A stretch of DNA of 16,395 bases from Saccoglossus kowalevskii (taxonomy: Eukaryota > Hemichordata > Enteropneusta > Harrimaniidae), in assembly GCF_000003605.2 (NCBI RefSeq), contig NW_003116448.1:391962-408356 (forward strand), in the 5' to 3' direction. The notes beneath the pieces are model-generated. The model was not told the DNA's origin. It worked only from the letters and a program-made list of their open reading frames with translations, and made no database searches. Below, in pieces: positions 1-9,216 of this stretch. Position numbers and translations under genes: made by a program. Position 1 is the first letter of the stretch. The number at the start of each line of letters is the position of its first letter.

Positions 1-2450
1 TGTACGTTAGAACTATTCCCTTCCATATCCTAGATTTCCAATCAACTTGGCACACACGGTAAACATACCGAGGTGTCCCAACTGACACATGCAATTATAA
101 CTGAATAATAATTTATACAATTGCACAATGTTATTTATGTATCTTTGCATTAAGTTTTACCTCACACGTCAAATATATAGTCACACTTAATTGGCAATTA
201 TATCAGATTATATTAACTTATCAATCATAAAGTCATCATATTTAGCACAAACACCTGCCGACCCAGCGCGTCATAAGTGCCGGGGGTTATCGTTTTGCTT
301 CAATGTATCGCAATTAACGACTGCGTGTTCAATGTGGGGTAACATTCATCAACATTCAAACAGAAGTACTTACACGCAATTCGCGATTTAAATTAGTTAA
401 TCATTTGCGATATTCCGACCGAAGTATTGATTAATAATTAAACAAAGCCAGTCGCAGATGCTTCGATCAATTTACACTTGGTTTCACAATGACCCTTCTA
501 CACACGGTTCGTATTTGCTGTGTCCACAACTATACGCCATGGACCACACTGAATCCACACTAGAGACATATATCCGCTATATTAGATTTATTGCATTGGC
601 GCTCATACAATCTTTGTGGTTAAATAAATTTACTGCTCAATCGCGTGACATCATTGATGAAAAACCGACCAAGTGTTGTTGTACTTTACTATTTCGTGTT
701 TAGAGTTGGGTCTAGCATGAATATTAATAAGGGGGTCTTTATATAACCTCTGAATATAACATCCACCTGCCACAATTTCAATATTTGAGAACAATGTCCA
801 CAACTATTTAAGGTCAGCCACTCGTGCTAATGTGTACAGCCTGCACGCAATAGCGAAGTAAATGTTCTAGGACATGTATAGCATATTCAATTTAAAAAAT
901 AGGGGATAGTTTCCTTTCCCCTGAACAAAATTCGGTGCAGTATCATTGGCAGAACGTAAATGCCTTCGAAAATGAGACTGTCCCCAAAATGTTAAACACT
1001 CGTACTCGGTCTCTTTTTGGGTATCAAGTTCTCTCCAACGATTTAATATCTCAGCCTATGGCCTCAATACGTCACCTCACGTCACACTTAAAGTCCCCGT
1101 AATTAGCCTTTATAACATATTAAATACCCAAGTAACACTGGCGTAAAACTATAATTGGAAGATTTCATATATTTTATATAGAATTAAATGTTTACATTAA
1201 ATTACATAGTACTTGCATAGTTGTTCATCCACTGCAAATTTATACAGATACCTAAAATGTGCATATCTCACAAAATCTAACCGATTAATGTTTAAATATA
1301 TTGATTGCAAAACTTTGTGTTAGGAGTCCGAGTGCCAACAAACTTGCATTTATACTGTAATACTTTTAACACGACTGAAAAGGGTATATAAACACACGAT
1401 ATTACATTGACTGATTTTTCACAACTACAACATAAAACCGTTTTATTAACGTTACCTGAAAGTCAAATATTATCTTAAAGTACAGAACGTTAATACTGTT
1501 CTGACCTCTCTGTGATTCGTCATTTCATGAATAGAGTGAAACCAGTGTATTACAGCGTTCATTATCATTGCTGAACGCCATTAATTTAAAATGATATGGG
1601 TGAATACATTCTCTTTACATTCCACATCGTTTTCATGTTCCAGTTATGTTTCAAGACCTTTCTATTTGTTACGCATATAGAAAAAGTATGATTATAATTC
1701 ACTAAAGTTATGCTTTTTATATTTCTATGATTAATGTGCTTACCTTTGATGACTCTGATGTGGTTATAACGTGGTCTACAGTGAAATCAGCTTTCGTACA
1801 ATTCGAGTGATAAGGTTCTCACCTAATTAACTACGATAATTGCTAATTACGTATTTGTCAATGTCTGCATGCCCGTCTCGTGATATTTATACAGCTATTC
1901 CATTGGACACCACAGCACTGTTTACTATATATACATTTGCTATATATCTTGTAGAAATATTATATCACTTCATCATTCAATAATGTTCGTTGATCATTTC
2001 CAATATTGGAAATCGTGCAGGTAAAGACGAATTTAAAAATAAAACAAAAAAATAAAGGTTGGCACATTTAGTTAGGAGAGCCAATCTCGATTTCTATCGA
2101 GTGCCATCAGATTATTTTTCCAATTATTCATGGTACAGATGAAATATACAGAAGGATATTGTTATTGTCATATTGTGTACTCTGTAACAGTGGTGCCGCG
2201 TTACGCACTTGATAGAAAAGTGTCTTCGTGAAAATAATATTGAAATGTTATGATATAAACAGTTGTATAGTGATATGATATACATACATTATTTAAATTG
2301 CTTACTAAAACAACGTATATCTCTTAGTCAAGTTTATTTATGTGTATTTTAAACAACATTGCAATAATATAAGTTGCGCTTTATATAAAAACTATGTTGT
2401 TTAATACAGAGCCGTATGATCCAAGAAATTCGTATATACTATATTACACC
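1..2450. other. Non-coding stretch, nothing recognised
   Basis: This DNA is AT-rich. The open frames at 191-391 and 458-703 translate to low-similarity, irregular residues, lack splice context and match no family I know, so they are treated as chance. No RNA gene, transposon end or tandem array was seen. Confidence 0.6.
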
Positions 2451-2580
2451 GGGTGTACCACAGTGGTTACCGCGCTTGCCACGCATCAAGGTTGGAGTGG
2501 GGGTAAACTCCGGAAATGTGCTATTTAGGTTGGGAGTATCCTTGGAGTGAACGACGTCATATTGGACGGCATTGGGGATC
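2451..2580 (+). mobile_element. tRNA-like, SINE-type repeat head
   Basis: At 2456-2466 TACCACAGTGG matches the pol III box A pattern (TRGYNNANNGG) except at position 3. It is followed by TTACCGCGCTTGCC, a phrase typical of tRNA-derived SINE heads. A degenerate box B, GGTTGGAGTGG, starts at 2490, 34 bases after box A, which is normal spacing. The GC-rich stretch contrasts with its AT-rich surroundings and continues to about 2580, which could be the SINE body. A functional tRNA is unlikely: box B lacks the TTCRA core and no acceptor stem closes. The 3' end and target-site duplication were not found, so the right border is a guess. Confidence 0.45.
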
Positions 2581-3433
2581 AATTACAGTTTCCATGCGAC
2601 TATTCTTGTTTTCAGTGCACGTTAATTATCACATACATTCTTATTGCAGAGGTTATATGCCTTTCTATTGCATAAATCCTTTTAGATATGGGGCTTACAA
2701 ATTTATAATTGGACACTATGTTTACTAATCCTTCTAATAAATGATTCCTAGTAACGGTCAGAATACAAAACATGTTAGACTCACCAGGAAATAGTCACTA
2801 TGTATAGTTCCCTGAAGGACATGGCTGCGAAGATAGGTATACTCGGGTATACATACATAATCAACTTTTCATCCGCCAATATTTTTTTTGAAGAATTTTA
2901 AAATGTTTGCTTGTCATGATGAATAATTCACTGGCGTATTGTTGGATTTTTGCCTCACGTGTATCTTCATAGTTACCAAAATACGCATCCAAACTCAAAT
3001 TCAAACTCAATTTGTATGAAAGTCACTAATATGTAGAATATTAGGTTTATAAATCCTATCAGCATTATGTGCTGCTAGCTGGATGACTCGGTTGATAGAA
3101 TGACTACATATGCACAAATCCATATTGTTATGATGATATACTTCATTCATTGGGTAAGACAACCAGCAATCATTTACTGCAATTATGTAATGCCCGTATA
3201 ATGCCAAACACTGAACTTTGAATACTACATTTATATTCTGCAGATAGAAAAGTAGTTAAGTATCATTTTCCTCTCAAACAACAAAATAAAATATGCATTT
3301 GCTTATAGTATAATCAACTGTGCAAAGAGGAAATTGACACCTTGTATAAACTGTAATTAAACTAAGCTAAATATCTTTTAAAATTAAAACGATGAAAGAC
3401 TTCATAATCAATTATTCATTTGTATTCAGGGTT

Positions 3434-3540
3434 TACCTGTAAATTAATAACACACTCAGTACATGCATATTTAAGTTATATTTGATTTTCCAATTTGACG
3501 CCAGTAGTAGTTTCTTTTCAGTGAATACAATTTACAGGTA
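3434..3540. repeat. 12 bp inverted repeat
   Basis: TACCTGTAAATT at 3434-3445 is the exact reverse complement of AATTTACAGGTA at 3529-3540, about 83 bases apart. TGTATTCA (3421-3428) and TGAATACA (3522-3529) are also inverted with respect to each other, but in swapped order, so this is not a simple pair of terminal repeats. Confidence 0.5.
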
Positions 3541-3559
3541 CATTGTATATTGAATATAA

Positions 3560-3576
3560 TGCACCAGAGAGGTGCA
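3560..3576. repeat. Small perfect hairpin
   Basis: TGCACC and GGTGCA form a six-base stem around the loop AGAGA. It lies just downstream of the 12 bp inverted repeat. No function is apparent. Confidence 0.4.
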
Positions 3577-6156
3577 ATAATTCGGATGAGTGTTTCAAAG
3601 TACAGTACATCTAATTGTATTGTAAAAACAACATAGTATTTTAAATATAATCATAGGCACCATTATAAGTAATATTGAACCATACATGTTAACGTGAAAT
3701 GTATAAAATGAATTAGTCAAATAATACTGTAGTTGCTACTGAACTACTGCAAAACTTGATGCTGTGTTCTTTGTACACCTTAATACTAAAAATTGTCTAG
3801 AATATAATTATTACACAAAAAATACTGTTTATTTTTGATACCAGAGATTCGATGATGAGTGAAAAAATTAAATTTTCTGCGGGTGCGTCAATTAATCTTT
3901 TTCCGGCCAGTTTTATCACACAAAACAATGAACGATTGACAAACAACCCCGGAACCCAAAATACCCAGAGCACATAACAAATCGTCATGCGAACAGATAA
4001 TAGTAGACAACGTTAACGTTAGGAGAAGGATCAGTCAAGATTACTGAGATCTCCTCGTTGTGTGAAAAATACTGCGAGGGAAATAGCATCAGAAGAATCA
4101 ATCTGTTCGAATTCATTCCATTAGCTGATTATTATTACCGGATGTCCATCTCTTTCCAGTCCATGTTTCACTCTACTTCACTACTATTCTAAAGAGAAAA
4201 CAACTCGTCTTATCGGGTTACTTTGAAATAAATTAGAAGAACAATTTAACACGATTTTGCGATTATCTTAAGTTTTTCACCGCATATCACACCAACGACA
4301 TATCCATATTTTATCAAACCCATCTTGATATTTATATTGCATTGTTCGGACAACAACAAAGTAGAATTAATTAACTCATTACAATATCAGAACATATACG
4401 ATATTTTTAGTAATATTCTAGTAAATTGGGCATGACTAATAACTCGTAAAACCTTTTGATGGTGAACCTTCCAATGTGTGTTCGATAAATAAGCCAGGAC
4501 AACACAATGTGACAAAGTACTAGTATGTGACAGATGTATTTAGTATGTGGGTCATCATAAATTACGATGTATGCTTCGTCCCATAATATACACCTGTGTC
4601 GCAATAAAACATGTGAATGTGTATTTAATACCACAGGAATGGGTCAGTTATTTTTTTTGCGCGGCGAGGATATTGTAAATCTATTATAAGATATGTGAAT
4701 GAAATATAGAAATTACGAAGCCGTGCACTCAGTTCAATGGGCGAACGCAATGAGACTGAATACATACAACTGGGAGTATGCTGAAGTTACGACGTGATTA
4801 CATCTGTAGACTTCGCGATTGGGCGCAGCTCGCAATCACCACATAGACATATCATGTACTGAAGCTCCGAACACGTTTACCGCGTTGCGCCAGAGGCAGA
4901 ACAAATATTTTCATATCTACGGTTGCATGTGCATCTGTGTTATTGTTGTTGCAGTTGTTCCATGGTGAAACAGTTCATACGTTCAAGTTCTTGGTTAAAT
5001 ATTAACATGCAACGGGGGGGGCACAAGAACCACGGATGGGTGAGTCAACGTTTCGAATCGAGACACGATAAATCATCTTACCTAGAATTACTAGCAGCAT
5101 TGCAGTCACAAGAAAAAACATTCTCATCTTCCCAGCTTCCATGGTGTCTGCAAATACACTGACGAACTAACACATATACTGCTATGTTTCACCAAGCTAA
5201 GGAGTCTACCCGGGGTCGTCACTTCTAGTGGAATATCACGGCACATCGGAGCACAGTGATGACATGGTTACCAGCACATTTTAGTAGAGGATATTTACAT
5301 CGCATTTCAAGCGGTTTTAACTATGGCACTTGAGTACTATCCTGAGATGTACTATCATATGCAATAACATGTTATTATAGTAGTATTTTTTATATTTCTA
5401 CATTTTTTTATAATTTGACGTGAGGAATGCAGTTCCCTTAATTTCATGAAATGTTATAATACAAACTAGCATGGTATTTTTTACAGTATAGCATGCCGTG
5501 CACGTAAATAAGAAATATACATTATTCATATTATATTCAATGAACCGTTTGTCTTAATCGAGAGCAGGTCAAGATCATGGGCATGGAAGAGTAGAGCTAT
5601 ATCACAGTTTACATAAGGGTGTGCTAAATATTCCAGAAGGGGCCAATTATTTTGGATTTTGTTCTGAAGGTTATTAGCAACCTGGGTGGCTGGTAATTGG
5701 CTTTGGTGTGTTAAAGTAAACAAACGCTTTGATCGAATAGTATGGATTATGCAAATTAGCAGTGGGCTTAGTGACTGTGATTCTCAGGAAACAAGTAAAA
5801 ACAGTGACTACTCATACGTTATTTGCAGAGTGAGTTAATTTCACAGAGAATCCACGCCAGCCAACATTCCGCGCACGCATATCATATTACATCAGATCAG
5901 TGTGCAAATATTTTAGTTTATAATCACTCTCTAGGTGGCGACAAGAAACATCAATGATTAATAAATTGCCCTTGTATGTAACAATTGTACGCGACAATTT
6001 ATCACGTGACAGTCAACGTAACTTTACCATAAATTATAGGTGGCGCTATAACCATTATTGCACAACAAGTTACAGGACCCACGCGACAGTCACAGTGTTC
6101 ATTGACGACAATGTAAACAGTTAAAAAGTATGGGTTACCGCAAAAATTACCTAGAT

Positions 6157-6217
6157 CATTATTTTGTAATTATGTATGTATGTCAATACTAATGTTATTA
6201 CATTATTTTGCAATTAT
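6157..6217 (+). repeat. Near-identical 17 bp direct repeat
   Basis: CATTATTTTGTAATTAT (6157-6173) and CATTATTTTGCAATTAT (6201-6217) match at 16 of 17 bases with a 44-base period. It is probably a small local duplication in AT-rich DNA. Confidence 0.45.
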
Positions 6218-6402
6218 TCAGGTATTTTGACATAACAATTAAATTGATTTGACAATTATTTTCTTATTTCAATATTGTTTGGTGATGTAGTGTGCGTGAC
6301 ATTCGCTGCTGCGGCGAGTGATGTTATGTGGCAAGTATAACATCATGTAATATCTTCGTATGTTTCAATATTGGTCCGGGCCAATATGGCGAGGGGCAAA
6401 TC

Positions 6403-6415
6403 GGGGGGGGGGGGG
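6403..6415 (+). repeat. Run of 13 G
   Basis: An uninterrupted G homopolymer in otherwise AT-rich DNA. It follows a short dyad, ATATTGG...CCAATAT, at about 6368-6387. Its length is prone to replication slippage and to sequencing error, so reading frames across it are unreliable. Confidence 0.9.
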
Positions 6416-7839
6416 ATTTGAAGTTGCTGAAATCCTCGGGACACGCCAGGAAGCAATCATGAACGCCATGGCTAGATTTGAGAACTTGTATCATGCGAAA
6501 CCACCGTCGGCGTCGTCGTATTGAGTTTTGGCGCGAACGACTTCGAGATCGTGCACCACATAACGTCATTGTTAAAGGCAATCCTTCTCATATGCATTTG
6601 CGCTTTACGCAATGGGGCCTCTACCACACCCTCACTACGAACAGTCTTTTTTTCAGTTGTTTTAACTGAGAATGTACCACACAACGTAAACTATTTGTTT
6701 GATGATAATCGTACTATTTATTAATGTCTAACGTGAATACGAACAATTTTATCGCGGACTACGTTGTGCAAGGTAATGTTATTGTAGAGAAATGTCACAC
6801 GTGATACACTAAAACTGGGAAGAAATAACGTTCTGTTTACGTATATAGCTTGGAAGGAAAAAACTAAACACTAATTCCACTCAAAGGGATTGCCTAACAC
6901 CTCCGTTCATCTTGTTTTCTGGTGAATATTTCAAAACTACTATTACCTTGAACGGATTCGATTTTCCGCGCCTAACAGTCATAAATACAAGTTCTAGTCA
7001 GTTTACTATAAAGTTAGTAATTTATTGTAAAATATAATGCCTTGTCTGCTTTTAAAGGACTGCGCATTTCTAACGCAATTCGTGTATATCTAAATAACCG
7101 GACATTTTATTCAGATTCAGGGAGTCAAACGTGTTATTAAACAAATGAAAGTAAGCAGGAGACTTGAAAATAAATGTGTTAACCGACAAGGAATATATTC
7201 GAATATGCAAATGCTCGTATGCAGAGCTGTTTCGTGCATTTGGCTAGTTTCCGCTTCAAGTTTTATGACGTACCAAATAGCTGTCAGCAAGACCACATTC
7301 TGACTGGTTCCTGTGAAAACCCTGGTGGTGTACCTGAATCTGGGCCATTTACACCCTATAAATGAGTTAGGGTCCACCATTTCAACTGAGTACTCTGTAT
7401 GTTGCTGTTGCGATATTGTGAGACAAGTGATATATGACTGGTTTGCGATCTATTGCTATCAGTGATGTTTTCCAGAATAACAGCGTTCCTCTGCAAGCAA
7501 GGCCCCTGTATTTCTTCGTCGTTGTGTTGCAGAATCCATTGACCGTCATCAATTTCCATATCCTGAGTTATCATTGCATCCAGGCAAACCCCTATTTTAG
7601 TGAATTTAGTCATTGTATTATTCTGTGTTTTGTTTTTGTTTGTAATTATTTTGAAAGGTATTAAAGCCAGGAGCTTTTTAATCACATATTTTAGTGAAAT
7701 CATGTTTAGTGAGTGAAATATTAATTTCATACCTAGTTAAAGCTGTTCCACAGATTGAATTAACACATGATAACGATAATGAAATTTGTTCGAAGTCTCA
7801 TTGATCATTATTTAGTAAAGAAATCATAGAAACGATTTA

Positions 7840-8064
7840 TTATATCCGTAAAATGCGTGCCGACCGACTTTGAAACGTTGGAAGTTTCAAACAACCTCCC
7901 GACACTCCTTGTGCGATATGAGTCAGATCGGTGATAAGAGGACGTCGACCTGCAGCGTCAATGAGCTGCATTCTATATTTGCCATTCTCAAGGGATCCCG
8001 GGATCCAGCGATGATAGGTTGGGCATATTGAAATTGCGCCGGAGATGTCACCAGGGGGAGCTAT
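7840..8064 (-). pseudogene. Degenerate fragment resembling a paired-type (Pax/Tc1-like) helix-turn-helix domain
   Basis: A minus-strand frame is open for 74 codons between a TGA (8065-8067) and a TAA (7840-7842). Its middle part (about 8008-7882) reads PGSLENGKYRMQLIDAAG and then RRPLITDLTHIAQGVSGGC. The spacing recalls the N-terminal paired subdomain: G...NG(K/R) of the beta turn, R..(I/L)(V/I)(D/E).A, G.RP, D(I/L)(S/T), then (L)Q.VS.GC leading to a K.L. In Pax proteins this half binds DNA; Tc1-type transposases carry a related bipartite HTH. About seven residues are missing before the first helix and two are inserted after RP. No conserved 'SKILGRYYETG' follows in this frame; another minus frame reads FQRFKVGRH at 7883-7857, as if after a frameshift. 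There is no start codon near the frame's beginning. It is most likely a transposon or gene relic. The call rests on recalled family patterns, so chance similarity remains possible. Confidence 0.35.
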
Positions 8065-8650
8065 TCAATCTGAAGTAAATGCATCAGCCGTCCCACAGGC
8101 TATATTTTACAAATATATGAAATATTTTCAACGACTTTTTTTTACAGATAATCCTCAACGAAACTTACAAACTTTATATAGAGATATACAGCACCTAAAA
8201 TTGTGTTTATCGGAGACTGCGCATGTAATCACAGAGTGATTTCTCGAAATGCAACTATGTAACTTGCCACTGAAAAAAAATTATTGAAAAATGTATGCGC
8301 AATTTTGAGCAATAGTACCGGAGTGTGATATTAACGTACCACTGTATTCCACATGTAACTTGCTACTTTCAAAAGTTTGCTGGACTTTGACTTTTCAGCC
8401 AATCATATCATGCAACTCATCCCGGGTTGCTCAATACAGTTTTCTGGAAGTGGTTGGCTCGAAGTCGGTCCGTTGTCTCGTGACATCTCATGTGTCGTAG
8501 CTTTAAAATTGGTCCTTAGCCCCATTGTTCTTTTCAAAATGCTGTTCCATTACCTCGAGTTTTAAAAAAAATTGTAATTGAATGCGTTTTACTTTTTTTC
8601 ATGGATACACGTGTATTAACTTCGAAATCCACTTTACAGTAATATCACGT

Positions 8651-8937
8651 AGAGGTTCGTACCCCCATTTGTTTTCCCCATATAACCTTGTATAGCAATA
8701 AGCGATCTATTAAATAAAAAAATTGTATTGTGTCATTGGAATCAAAATCGTGAGGAATCGGGAAATGTGAAACACTGTGTCTAGCCGTTCACGAAGTCGA
8801 ACCCGATCGATGCCTGCTGTACCAGCGCCCGACATGGGACCATGTATAAATGTGCCTTGTAGACGACAACGAGTAGGCTTGACAAAAGCAGACCTCGGAG
8901 AAAAAAAATACAATGATTCTTGTCGGTAGATGTTCAA
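8651..8937 (-). pseudogene. Broken Tc1/mariner-like transposase fragment
   Basis: In one minus frame 8871-8752 reads RCRLQGTFIHGPMSG and later RVRLRERLDTVFHISRFL. This follows the order of motifs between the HTH and the second catalytic Asp in Tc1 transposases: 'TVRNRL', an 'IHARRP..G' stretch, 'T..HR..RL', then 'VLF.DESRFL'. The DE pair before SRF is missing. In another frame, 8686-8651 reads VIWGKQMGVRTS, like the downstream 'VMVWGGI...RT' block, at roughly the expected distance. Tc1 transposases cut and paste DNA with a DDE/D active site; here at least one frameshift, lost catalytic residues and later stops make activity impossible. Terminal inverted repeats with flanking TA were not identified. 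Similarity is patchy and judged from memory. Confidence 0.35.
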
Positions 8938-9042
8938 GATCCTCCTCGATAAATTCCCAACAATTATCAGAAGCTAGTAGATAGATATATGCCGTACATA
9001 TGCCGAGAGTCTGTACCTGGGCGACATTAGAACGAAGATAAT

Positions 9043-9216
9043 AATGCCACGCGTACCACATAGTATCACTGCAGCGAATGTCATGCGCACTACATAATAT
9101 TATTATACATCTGTCACCGTAACGCCATAAGTTACAGCGTGCCGTAATCTTGCGGTATTTTACGGGGTATTTTCATCCTACCATATTTGGAAACGCGAAT
9201 GTCACGCGTACCATAT
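9043..9216 (+). repeat. Three diverged copies of a 19-20 bp motif
   Basis: Copies at 9043-9062, 9077-9096 and 9198-9216 share the consensus AATGYCAYGCGYACYAYAT. Copies 2 and 3 also share GCGAATGTCA at the start and an ATAATATT shortly after. Between and beyond them, related phrases recur: GTAATCTTGCGGTATT near 9141 and GTAATTTTGGCGGTATT near 9381. This looks like an old irregular local duplication or a decayed repeat unit. The alternation is mostly transitions at CpG-like positions (CG/TG/CA). Confidence 0.55.

Larger units (their letters stand above)
2581..7355. other. Long non-coding stretch with minor repeats
   Basis: Apart from the small repeats and the G run listed separately, no gene is recognised here. 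A GC- and CpG-richer patch lies at about 4730-4890 (roughly 14 CpG), without a coding signal I can support. At 5566-5577, AGGTCAAGATCA looks like two nuclear-receptor half-sites in tandem, which alone is weak evidence of regulation. An Arg-rich open segment near 6500 is described among the findings. Confidence 0.5.

Noticed and set aside
5526-5723. 65-codon minus frame, with the plus strand also partly open over the same interval.
   Set aside because: Translation in neither strand matches a known family; openness on both strands suggests composition rather than coding.
7320-7380. Stem-like GGTGG...CCACC with a tRNA-like 'CCTAACTCA' on the minus strand.
   Set aside because: Only about 55 bases between the stem ends, no box B core at the right place and no cloverleaf, so not a tRNA.
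7954-8006. GTCGACCTGCAG (GTCGAC and CTGCAG joined) and the 14 bp palindrome GGATCCCGGGATCC resemble a cloning polylinker.
   Set aside because: Only 12 bases match the usual order of a vector polylinker, and the flanks continue as ordinary genomic sequence within the paired-like open frame. Vector contamination would give a longer match.
8651-8668. GGTTCGTACCC resembling a pol III box B (plus strand).
   Set aside because: The invariant A after TTCG is a T, no box A lies upstream at suitable distance, and the bases are better explained by the Tc1-like minus-strand motif.
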